NCBI RefSeq assembly: GCF_001043955.1
Contig: NZ_LABZ01000212.1
Span: forward strand, 1-33,390
DNA from: Methylobacterium tarhaniae
GTDB lineage: Bacteria > Pseudomonadota > Alphaproteobacteria > Rhizobiales > Beijerinckiaceae
DNA length: 33,390 bases
Direction of reading: 5' to 3'
Below the pieces are notes generated by a model. It saw nothing but the letters and a program-made list of their open reading frames with translations, was not told where the DNA came from and ran no database searches. Positions 6,628 through 13,631 of the stretch are shown in pieces (position 1 is the stretch's first letter; each line of letters begins with the position of its first letter). A program made the translations under genes and the position numbers.

Positions 6628-8829
6628 TCAGGCCGCCTTCTTGGCCGCCTCGCCGTAGAAGGTGTCGCCCTTCTCCGCCATCGCCACCAGCGTCGCCGGT
6701 GGGGAGAAGCGGGCGCCGTGCTTGGCCTCCAGCCTGCGGCACAGCTCGACGAACCGGGCCGCGCCCATGAAGTCGATGTAGGACAGGGCGCCGCCGGTGA
6801 ACGGCGCGAAGCCGAAGCCGAGGATCGAGCCGACATCGGCCTCGCGCGGATCGGTGACCACGCCCTCGCCGAATGTCCGGGCCGCCTCCAGCGCCTGGGT
6901 GACGAGGAGGCGCTGCTTCAGCTCCGCAAAGTCCACCGTCCCCGGGTCGAGCTTCGTCTCCTGGAGGTCGCGCAGGCCCGGCCAGAGCTTCTTCGAACCC
7001 TGCTCCGGGTAATCGTAGAAGCCCTTGCGGTTCTTGCGCCCGAGCCGGCCCTCGCCCTCGACGAGGGCGGTGAGGAGCTTCTCCTGGACCGGGTTGACCG
7101 CCGCCTCGCCGACCTGCGCCTTGGTCGCCTTGACGATCTTCAGGGCGAGGTCGACGCCGACCTCGTCGTTGAGCGAGAGCGGTCCCACCGGCATGCCGGC
7201 CTGACGCCCGGCATTCTCGATCATCGCCGCCGGCACGCCCTCGGCCAGCATCAGGTGGCCTTCGAGGATGTAGGCGCCGACGCACCGGTTCGCGAAGAAC
7301 CCGCGGGCGTCGTTGACCACGATCGGGGTTTTCCTGATCGCCCGCACGTAGTCGAGGGCGACGGCCAGGGCTCTCTCGCCGGTCGCTTGGCCCATGATGA
7401 TCTCCACCAGCATCATCTTCTCGACTGGCGAGAAGAAGTGGATGCCGATGAATTGCTCCGGGCGCCCCGACGCCTTGGCGAGCCCGCTGATCGGCAGGGT
7501 CGAGGTGTTGGAGGCGAAGATCGCGTCCGGCCCGATCACCGCCTCGACCTTGGCGATCACCTCGGCCTTGACCTTCGGGTCCTCGAACACCGCCTCGACG
7601 ACGAGGTCGCAGCCGGCGAGCGCCGCGTAATCGCCGGTCGCTGTGATGCGCGACAGGAGCGCGTCGCGGTCGGCTGTCTTGGCGCGGCCCTTCATGATCT
7701 GGTCGGAGACCAGCTTGTGGGCGTAAGATCTGCCCTTCTCGGCCGCTTCCGCCGACTGGTCGACCAGCACCACCTCGAGCCCGGCATGGGCCGAGACATA
7801 GGCGATGCCCGCCCCCATGAAGCCGGCGCCGACCACGCCGACCTTCTTGAGTTGCACCGCGCCGACGCCCTTCGGCCGGCGGGCGCCCTTGTTCAGCTCG
7901 CCCATCGACAGGAACAGGGTGCGGATCATCGCCGCCGCTTCCGGCGAGCGCAGGATCTTGGCGAAGTACCGGCTCTCGACCTTGAGCGCCAGATCCATCG
8001 GCAGTTGCAGGCCCTCGTAGACGGCGTGCAGGATCGCCTTCGCGGCGGGGTAGTTGTCGTGGGTCTCGCGGCGGTAGATGGCGTTGGCCGGCGGCCAGGT
8101 CATCATCCCGGCGGGCGAGTACACCTTGCCCGACGGCGCCTTGAATTTCGGCTGGTCCCAGGGAGCCACCGCCGAGCCGCCGGCCTTGATCCACTCCTTC
8201 GCCTTCTCGACGATCTCGGCACGGGGCGCGACCGCGTGGACGAGGCCCATGTTGCGGGCCATCAGCGGGCGGATCTGCTCGCCCTTGAACAGCATCTGGA
8301 GGGCGTCGCCGGTCTGCATCAGGCGGGCGACGCGCTGGGTGCCGCCGGCGCCCGGAAACAGCCCGACCTTGATCTCCGGCAGGCCGACCCGGGTCTTGTC
8401 GTCGTCCGACAGCACCCGGTGGTGGCAGGCCAGCGTCAGCTCGAAGGCACCGCCGAGGCAGGTGCCGTGCACCGCCGCCGCGAACGGTTTCCCGCAAGTC
8501 TCGAGCTTGCGGTAGAGCAGGGTGAGCCGGCGCGATTCCTCGAAGAAGAAGGTCATCGCCGCTTCCTCGCCGCGCTCGCGGGCCAGGCGCGCGTATTCGG
8601 CGCCGATCCCTTGCAGCATGGTCAGGTCGGCGCCGCCCGAGAAGGTGTCTTTTCCTGAGGTGATCACGCAGCCCTTGATGGCGGCATCCGCCACCACGGC
8701 GTCGACGATCTGGTCCAGCTCGTCCATCACCTCCCGGGTGACGACGTTCATCGAGCGGCAGGGCATGTCCCAGGTGGCGAACGCCACGCCGTCGGCATCG
8801 GTCTCGAAGCGGAAATTCGTGAGGTTCAT
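6628..8829 (-). CDS. Bifunctional enoyl-CoA hydratase / 3-hydroxyacyl-CoA dehydrogenase
   Basis: This is a 733-residue FadB/FadJ-type multifunctional enzyme covering steps two and three of beta-oxidation. The N-terminal crotonase domain (about 5-200) has the oxyanion-hole SGGADLTML (64-72) and the catalytic pair Glu130 (GGAFELTLA) and Glu152 (LPEIKVGLFPGAGGTQR). The NAD-binding Rossmann motif GVVGAGFMGAG is at 331-341, with VEAVFED near 411-417 and NTSTLPIS at 441-448. The dehydrogenase catalytic His464 lies in FIGIHFFSPVEKMMLVE. The C-terminal domains are complete. The ATG at 8829 is preceded by CGAGG at about 8 bases. It is the last gene of the cluster, 22 bases after the DUF2059 gene. It could be called fadJ or fadB; I leave the symbol blank. 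Confidence 0.93.
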   Translation of the reverse strand: MNLTNFRFETDADGVAFATWDMPCRSMNVVTREVMDELDQIVDAVVADAAIKGCVITSGKDTFSGGADLTMLQGIGAEYARLARERGEEAAMTFFFEESRRLTLLYRKLETCGKPFAAAVHGTCLGGAFELTLACHHRVLSDDDKTRVGLPEIKVGLFPGAGGTQRVARLMQTGDALQMLFKGEQIRPLMARNMGLVHAVAPRAEIVEKAKEWIKAGGSAVAPWDQPKFKAPSGKVYSPAGMMTWPPANAIYRRETHDNYPAAKAILHAVYEGLQLPMDLALKVESRYFAKILRSPEAAAMIRTLFLSMGELNKGARRPKGVGAVQLKKVGVVGAGFMGAGIAYVSAHAGLEVVLVDQSAEAAEKGRSYAHKLVSDQIMKGRAKTADRDALLSRITATGDYAALAGCDLVVEAVFEDPKVKAEVIAKVEAVIGPDAIFASNTSTLPISGLAKASGRPEQFIGIHFFSPVEKMMLVEIIMGQATGERALAVALDYVRAIRKTPIVVNDARGFFANRCVGAYILEGHLMLAEGVPAAMIENAGRQAGMPVGPLSLNDEVGVDLALKIVKATKAQVGEAAVNPVQEKLLTALVEGEGRLGRKNRKGFYDYPEQGSKKLWPGLRDLQETKLDPGTVDFAELKQRLLVTQALEAARTFGEGVVTDPREADVGSILGFGFAPFTGGALSYIDFMGAARFVELCRRLEAKHGARFSPPATLVAMAEKGDTFYGEAAKKAA

Positions 8830-8851
8830 GGCGAAGGCCTCGTGAGATCGA

Positions 8852-9376
8852 TTACGGCTTGGCGGGCGCAGGGGCAGGAGACGGCGCGGGAGTCGGCGCC
8901 GGTGCCGGCACGCTCTGCGGCGTCTGGCCGTTGCCCTGCTGCGACAGGGCCGCCAGCGAGAGCAGGTTCATCATCTTGGTCACCGCGTCCTTGGTGATCG
9001 TGGTGACCATCGAGGTCGGGTCGGCGTTGAGCGCCTGGAACTTCTGGTAGACCGGGTCGTCGTAGATCGCGACCAGGCGCTTCAGCTCAGGCACATCGAA
9101 CTTCTGCGCGTATTCCTTCGACAGACCGTCGACGAGGGTGTCGCGCTCCTGGGCGAAGGTCTTGTCCAGCTCGGGACGCAGCTTGCCGGCCTGCTCGGCG
9201 CTCATCGAGGCGAGGGTCTTCTCCTCGGCCTGCTTGAACGCCTGCGTCAGGTTGCGGGCGACCGTCTTGGTGACGATGTCGCGGGCGAGGCTGAGCCGCT
9301 CGTCGTCGGCTCGGGCGGGGCCGGCGAGGACCAGGGCCAGGGCGAGGCCGGCGGCGAGGTGGGGGAGGGCGCGCAT
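8852..9376 (-). CDS. Secreted DUF2059-family protein
   Basis: The 174-residue product has a clear Sec signal peptide: MRALPH, a hydrophobic core LAAGLALALVLAG, and a likely cut after PARA (about residue 23). The mature part is helical, with the DUF2059 signature near ELKRLVAIYDDPVYQKFQALN (about 98-118). The last 25 residues are a Pro/Ala tail (SVPAPAPTPAPSPAPAPAKP). The role of DUF2059 is unknown and the protein should be periplasmic. The ATG at 9376 lies 5 bases after the thiolase stop codon and has only a weak ribosome site, so translation probably depends on the thiolase. Its place between cytoplasmic beta-oxidation enzymes is odd. The low-complexity tail could be a linker or cell-wall contact, which is inference. 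Confidence 0.85.
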   Translation of the reverse strand: MRALPHLAAGLALALVLAGPARADDERLSLARDIVTKTVARNLTQAFKQAEEKTLASMSAEQAGKLRPELDKTFAQERDTLVDGLSKEYAQKFDVPELKRLVAIYDDPVYQKFQALNADPTSMVTTITKDAVTKMMNLLSLAALSQQGNGQTPQSVPAPAPTPAPSPAPAPAKP

Positions 9377-9381
9377 CGGTC

Positions 9382-10590
9382 TCACACCCGCTGGATGATC
9401 GTGGCGGTGCCCATGCCGGCGCCGATGCAGAGCGTCACGAGCGCCGTCTGCTTGCCCGTGCGCTCCAGCTCGTCGAGCACGGTGCCGAGGATCATCGCCC
9501 CCGTCGCGCCGAGGGGATGGCCGAGCGCGATGGCGCCGCCATTGACGTTGACCTTGTCCGGATCGACGGCGAAGGCCTGGAGGAAGCGCAGCACCACCGC
9601 CGCGAAGGCCTCGTTGACCTCGAACAGGTCGATGTCGCCGATGCTCATCCCGGCGCGCTTGAGCACCTTGCGGGTCACGTCGACCGGGCCGGTCAGCATC
9701 AGGGCCGGATCCGAGCCGATATTGGCGAAGGCCCGGATGCGGGCGCGGGCCTTGAGGCCCGCTGCCGACCCGGCTTCCTTCGAGCCGACCAGCACCGCGG
9801 CGGCGCCGTCGACGATGCCGGAGGAATTGCCGGCATGGTGGACGTGCTCCACCGCCTCGACATCGGGATGCGCATCGACCGCCACCGCGTCGAACCCGCC
9901 CATCTGGCCCATCTGGACGAAGGAGGGCTTGAGCGCCGCCAGCGACTGCATGTCGGTGCTCGGGCGCCGGTGCTCGTCGTGGTCGAGGAGCGTCAGGCCG
10001 TTGACGTCGCGCACCGGCACGACCGAGTGCTTGAACCGGCCATCCTCCCAGGAGCGGGCGGCACGCTTCTGCGACTCGACCGCGAGGGCGTCGCATTCGT
10101 CGCGGGAGAAGCCGTACTTGGTGGCGATCAGGTCGGCCGAGACGCCCTGCGGCATGAAGTACGACTTGATGGCGATGGCCGGATCGACCGGCCAGGCGCC
10201 GCCCGAGGCGCCGAGGCCGATGCGGCTCATCGATTCGACGCCGCCGCCGACCGCCATGTCGTGCTGGCCGCTCATCACCTGCGCGGCGGCGAAGTTCACC
10301 GCATCGAGGCCCGAGGCGCAGAACCGGTTGATCTGCACGCCCGGCACGTGATTGCCGTAATCGGCCACCAGGGCGGCGGCGCGGGCGATGTCGCCGCCGG
10401 CCTCGCCGACCGGATCGACGCAACCGAGGACGACGTCGTCGACGAGCGTCGTGTCGAGGGCGTTGCGGTCCCTGAGGGCGCGGAGCGCCGTCTCGGCGAG
10501 GCGGAGCGCCGTCACCTCGTGCAGCGAGCCGTCGGGCTTGCCGCGACCGCGGGGAGTGCGGACGTGGTCGTAGATGTAGGCGTCGGGCAT
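9382..10590 (-). CDS. Acetyl-CoA C-acyltransferase (thiolase)
   Basis: This 402-residue thiolase performs the last step of beta-oxidation, cleaving 3-ketoacyl-CoA with CoA. The nucleophile Cys91 is in NRFCASGLDAVN. The C-terminal active-site residues are His358 (NVNGGAIALGHPLGATGAM) and Cys388 (LVTLCIGAGMGTA). FEVNEAFA at 323-330 is also standard. It is a FadA-type degradative thiolase by context, although biosynthetic acetoacetyl-CoA thiolases are similar. The ATG at 10590 follows GGGAAGA at about 8 bases. Downstream, the DUF2059 and hydratase/dehydrogenase genes follow with gaps of 5 and 22 bases. Upstream is the acyl-CoA dehydrogenase gene, across a 102-base gap holding a strong hairpin. 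Confidence 0.93.
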   Translation of the reverse strand: MPDAYIYDHVRTPRGRGKPDGSLHEVTALRLAETALRALRDRNALDTTLVDDVVLGCVDPVGEAGGDIARAAALVADYGNHVPGVQINRFCASGLDAVNFAAAQVMSGQHDMAVGGGVESMSRIGLGASGGAWPVDPAIAIKSYFMPQGVSADLIATKYGFSRDECDALAVESQKRAARSWEDGRFKHSVVPVRDVNGLTLLDHDEHRRPSTDMQSLAALKPSFVQMGQMGGFDAVAVDAHPDVEAVEHVHHAGNSSGIVDGAAAVLVGSKEAGSAAGLKARARIRAFANIGSDPALMLTGPVDVTRKVLKRAGMSIGDIDLFEVNEAFAAVVLRFLQAFAVDPDKVNVNGGAIALGHPLGATGAMILGTVLDELERTGKQTALVTLCIGAGMGTATIIQRV

Positions 10591-10644
10591 GGGCGTCTTC
10601 CCGGATGTGTCGTGCGGCGGCCCGGTCGCGGACCGCGGACATGG

Positions 10645-10673
10645 GGCCGGCCCGGTTCCTGACCGGGCCGGCC
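10645..10673 (-). terminator. Intercistronic hairpin between acyl-CoA dehydrogenase and thiolase genes
   Basis: GGCCGGCCCGGT (10645-10656) pairs perfectly with ACCGGGCCGGCC (10662-10673) around a 5-base loop: a very stable 12-base stem 20 bases after the acyl-CoA dehydrogenase stop codon. No T-run follows on the minus strand. It could be a partial terminator or an mRNA 3'-end stabiliser that sets different levels of the two enzymes. Confidence 0.55.
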
Positions 10674-10692
10674 TCGAAGCGTCGGGGCGAGG

Positions 10693-12486
10693 CTAGAACA
10701 GCTCCGCCGGCACCGCCATGACGGCGTCGGACCCGGCCGAGATGCGGGCCAGCCGCGTGCCGGTCTCGGGCAGCACGCGCTCGACGTAGAACCGGCCGGT
10801 GGCGAGCCGCGCGTCGAGACGCTCGGCGATGCCCTCGCCAGACGCCTTCTTCTCCGCCGTCGCCTTGGCGATGCGCCCCCACATGTAGCCCATGGCGACG
10901 AGGCCCATCAGGTGCATGTAGTCGGTTGCCGCCGCGCCCGCGTTGTCGGGCTTGGCCATGGCGTTCTGCATCAGCCACATCGTCGCCTGCTGCAGGTGGC
11001 CGAGGCTCTTCGTCAGGGGGGCGCAGAACACCTTGAGGGTTTCGTCCCCGGCGTTCTCCTTGCAGAAGCCCTCGACCTCGGCGAGGAACCGCATCATCGC
11101 CCGGCCGCCGTCGCGCGGCAGCTTGCGGCCGACGAGGTCCATCGCCTGGATGCCGTTGGCCCCCTCGTAGATCTGGGCGATGCGGGCGTCGCGCACGAAT
11201 TGCGACATCCCCCATTCCTCGATGTAGCCGTGGCCGCCGAACAGCTGCTGGGCGTCGACCGCGTTGGCGAAGCCCCGGTCGGTCAGCACGCCCTTCACCA
11301 CCGGGGTCAGCAGGCCCATGTGGTCCTCCGCCGCCTGGCGCGCGGCCGGGTCCTCGGAGCGGTGGGCGATGTCGGCCTGGAGCGCGGTCCAGATGACGAG
11401 CGCCCGGGCCGCCTCGTTGAAGGCCCGGATTCCCATCAGGGTCCGGCGCACGTCCGGATGAACGATGATCGGGTCGGCGGGCTTCTCGGGCGCGGCGGCG
11501 CCGGTGAGCGCCCGGCCCTGGAGCCGGTCGCGGGCGTAGGCGACGGCGTTCTGGTAGGCGACCTCGGACTGGCCGAGCCCCTGGATGCCGACGGCGAGGC
11601 GGGCCTCGTTCATCATCACGAACATCGCGTTGAGGCCGCGATTGGCCTCGCCGACGAGCCAGCCGGTGGCGCCGTCGTAGTTCATCACGCAGGTCGCGTT
11701 GCCGTGGATACCCATCTTGTGCTCGATGGCGCCGCACGACACCCCGTTGCGGGCGCCGAGCGCACCGCCGGGCCCGACCATGAACTTCGGCACGACGAAG
11801 AGCGAGATGCCCTTGGTGCCCGCCGGCGCGCCCTCGATCCGGGCGAGCACCAGGTGGATGATGTTCTCCGACAGGTCGTGCTCGCCGGCCGAGATGAAGA
11901 TCTTGGTGCCGGTCAGCGCGTAGGAACCGTCGCCGTTCGGCACCGCCTTGGTCTTCAGCAGGCCGAGATCCGTGCCGCAATGCGGCTCGGTCAGGTTCAT
12001 CGTGCCGGTCCAGGTCCCCTCGATCATCCTAGGGAGATAGGCCCGCTTCTGCTCCTCGGAGCCGTGCACCAGCAGGGCCGCCATCGCCCCCTGGGTCAGG
12101 CCCGGATACATGCCGAGCGCCACGTTGGCGCCGGACACGAATTCCTGCATCACGCTGTTGAGGGTATGGGGCAGGCCCTGGCCGCCATACTCGGCCGGCA
12201 TCGACAGGCCCATCCAGCCGCCGCCCGCATAGGCGTCGTAGCCGGCCTTGAAGCCCTTGGGCGTCGTCACGCTGCCGTCGGGGTGGCGGGTGCAGCCCTC
12301 CACGTCGCCGACGCGGTTGAGAGGGGCCAGCACCTCCTCGCAGAGCTTCGCGCCCTCGGTCACGACCGCCTCGACCACGTCGGGCGTCGCGTCGGCGAAA
12401 CCGGGCAGGTTGCTGTAGCGCGCGATCCCGAACACGTCGTTGAGGAGGAACAGCACGTCCTCCACCGGCGCCTTGTAGCTCGGCAT
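10693..12486 (-). CDS. Acyl-CoA dehydrogenase (large, DmdC-like C-terminal domain)
   Basis: The 597-residue FAD enzyme introduces the 2,3 double bond into acyl-CoA, the first step of beta-oxidation. The start MPSYKAPVEDVLFLLNDVF is the standard N-terminus of the roughly 590-residue group that carries an extra C-terminal domain, as DmdC (methylmercaptopropionyl-CoA dehydrogenase) does. The FAD-contact run TMNLTEPHCGTDLG is near 158-171, FGGHGYIEEWGMSQ near 431-444, and the catalytic Glu lies in IAQIYEGANGIQ (about 450-461). The ATG at 12486 has GGAG and GGGG upstream. An in-frame ATG at 12585 would add 33 residues that do not fit the family. Chain-length preference cannot be read; a straight-chain fatty-acid role is favoured by the neighbours. 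Confidence 0.93.
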   Translation of the reverse strand: MPSYKAPVEDVLFLLNDVFGIARYSNLPGFADATPDVVEAVVTEGAKLCEEVLAPLNRVGDVEGCTRHPDGSVTTPKGFKAGYDAYAGGGWMGLSMPAEYGGQGLPHTLNSVMQEFVSGANVALGMYPGLTQGAMAALLVHGSEEQKRAYLPRMIEGTWTGTMNLTEPHCGTDLGLLKTKAVPNGDGSYALTGTKIFISAGEHDLSENIIHLVLARIEGAPAGTKGISLFVVPKFMVGPGGALGARNGVSCGAIEHKMGIHGNATCVMNYDGATGWLVGEANRGLNAMFVMMNEARLAVGIQGLGQSEVAYQNAVAYARDRLQGRALTGAAAPEKPADPIIVHPDVRRTLMGIRAFNEAARALVIWTALQADIAHRSEDPAARQAAEDHMGLLTPVVKGVLTDRGFANAVDAQQLFGGHGYIEEWGMSQFVRDARIAQIYEGANGIQAMDLVGRKLPRDGGRAMMRFLAEVEGFCKENAGDETLKVFCAPLTKSLGHLQQATMWLMQNAMAKPDNAGAAATDYMHLMGLVAMGYMWGRIAKATAEKKASGEGIAERLDARLATGRFYVERVLPETGTRLARISAGSDAVMAVPAELF

Positions 12487-12533
12487 GATTCCCCGCTCCC
12501 ACGATCCGTCCGCGGCGGCTCCCGCGGCGAGAT

Positions 12534-12549
12534 AGTTCATATGTAAACT
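12534..12549. promoter_or_regulatory. Candidate operator upstream of the acyl-CoA dehydrogenase gene
   Basis: Here the arms GATAGTT (12531-12537) and AACTATC (12546-12552) form an inverted repeat about 45-66 bases before the start codon. The core, AGTTTACATATGAACT on the minus strand, shares the half-site ATGTAAACT/ACGTCAACT with the merR upstream region (13241-13249). It is A+T-rich in a very GC-rich region. The likely binder is the neighbouring MerR protein, by inference. Confidence 0.45.
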
Positions 12550-12639
12550 ATCTGGATGTGGAACGGCAAGGGCCTGCCGGTGCACCGCCGGCCTTCGCGC
12601 GGGACAAGGTTGACGCAGGATGACATGCCTTCGGTTCCG

Positions 12640-12668
12640 GGCGGCGCCCGCCCCCGCGGGGCGCCGCC
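12640..12668 (-). terminator. Hairpin downstream of merR
   Basis: GGCGGCGCCC (12640-12649) and GGGCGCCGCC (12659-12668) form a perfect 10-base stem 11 bases after the merR stop codon on the minus strand. It has no T-run. It may end or attenuate the merR transcript before the acyl-CoA dehydrogenase gene. Confidence 0.5.
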
Positions 12669-12679
12669 TGGTCGCGCCC

Positions 12680-13138
12680 TCAGGCGCTCGCGACCGCCTT
12701 GCCGTAGCCGCGCAGCGCCTCGAGCGCCCGCTCGATCTCCGCCTTCTGGTTCTCCAGATGGGTGATCTGCTCGGCGACCTGGGCCGGCGACAGGGATAGC
12801 GTCGCGCCGGCGCCGGCCTCGGCGAGCTCGTCGCCGTCGACCATGGCGGCGATCTCGCGCAGGGTGAAGCCGAGTTCCTTGCCGCGCAGGATGGTGGCGA
12901 GGCGCGAGCGGTCCTCCTCGGTGTAGAGCCGGGTCGTCCCGCGGCGCTGCGGATGCAGGAGCCCCTTGGCCTCGTAGAAGCGCAGCGCCCGCAGCGTTAC
13001 GCCGAACTCCTCGGCGAGGTCGCCGATGGTGAGCGTCGCCGGAGCCGTGGAGCGGCCGGCTGGCCGGCCGGTGCGCGACGTGGTCCCGCCGGCGCGGACG
13101 GGCGCCCCTCTGCTCTCGGTCTGCCGATCATAAGCCAT
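12680..13138 (-). CDS. MerR-family transcriptional regulator of the beta-oxidation cluster
   Basis: The 152-residue product has a 35-residue charged N-terminal extension, then the MerR DNA-binding domain from TLTIGDLAEEFGVTLRALRFYEAKGLLHPQRRGTTRLYTEEDRSRL (about 36-80). A dimerisation helix at the C-terminus (QVAEQITHLENQKAEIERALEALR) follows. No Cys-rich metal-binding loop is present, so it is not a metal sensor. Family members of this type (LiuR-like) control branched-chain or fatty acyl-CoA degradation and sense acyl-CoA; that link rests on the adjacent genes. The ATG at 13138 has GGGGGAAA upstream. It is first in a run of five minus-strand genes and divergent from the PodJ-like gene. Confidence 0.88.
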   Translation of the reverse strand: MAYDRQTESRGAPVRAGGTTSRTGRPAGRSTAPATLTIGDLAEEFGVTLRALRFYEAKGLLHPQRRGTTRLYTEEDRSRLATILRGKELGFTLREIAAMVDGDELAEAGAGATLSLSPAQVAEQITHLENQKAEIERALEALRGYGKAVASA

Positions 13139-13210
13139 GCCGTTTCCCCCGTTGAGACACGCATCACTGTCGTACCAGCGACGCCCTCAGGACGTCCTGT
13201 GACACAAAGA

Positions 13211-13224
13211 AGGTCAAATGACCT
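13211..13224. promoter_or_regulatory. Palindrome upstream of merR
   Basis: AGGTCA and TGACCT flank AA as a perfect 6-2-6 inverted repeat, 73-86 bases upstream of the merR start codon. It is a plausible operator for MerR or another dimeric regulator; the binder is unknown. Confidence 0.45.
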
Positions 13225-13471
13225 CCCTAAGGGAAAGGTAACGTCAACTTGAGCGTGTGTTACTTACGGTAAAAACCCTTATCAATCAGGGTGTTGCGTC
13301 GGAAATCACATTACCGTTACATGTGGATTGCCGAGCGCATTCCGTTCAAAACGCCCGTGCAGCCGGCGCAATTTCGCGCAACGGTTGTGAACACTAATTG
13401 ACCAAAATCGAGTTGCTCGTGCAACGATCGAGCGCCGCCCCGGCGCGCGGGACTGGACGCAGCGTCGTCAC

Positions 13472-13487
13472 TTAACCGCTTGTTTAC
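13472..13487 (+). promoter_or_regulatory. CtrA-like site upstream of the PodJ-like gene
   Basis: TTAA-CCGCTTG-TTTAC matches the alphaproteobacterial CtrA pattern TTAA-N7-TTAAC with one mismatch in the second half. It lies 145-160 bases before the start codon of a polarity-factor gene, a class often under cell-cycle control. One mismatch makes this tentative. Confidence 0.4.
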
Positions 13488-13631
13488 CGTGCCGTTCGAA
13501 AGTGCCCTCAGGAACCTTCCCAGGCTGCTGCGCTGACCGAATCTTGATGATCGTGCAGGGCGCGAGGTTTCCGCCGGCCCCGGCCCGGCGCCTATCCGCG
13601 AGATCTTTCGGCCCCTTGCGCAGAGCCCGCT

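Larger units (their letters stand above)
13139..13631. promoter_or_regulatory. 493-base divergent control region, merR / PodJ-like gene
   Basis: No gene is seen here. The stretch is visibly richer in A+T than its surroundings between about 13200 and 13500. It holds the palindrome AGGTCA-AA-TGACCT (13211-13224), a half-site GGTAACGTCAACTT (13237-13250) similar to one upstream of the acyl-CoA dehydrogenase gene, the short palindrome TTACGGTAA (13264-13272), and a CtrA-like TTAA-N7-TTTAC at 13472-13487. These are candidate sites for merR autoregulation on one side and cell-cycle control of the polarity gene on the other. Confidence 0.6.

Noticed and set aside
8852..11980. A single 1042-residue minus-strand open frame covering the DUF2059 gene and parts of thiolase and dehydrogenase
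   Set aside because: Only its last 174 codons look like a protein (DUF2059). The upstream part is Arg/Gly/Pro-rich and overlaps two well-supported genes in another frame.
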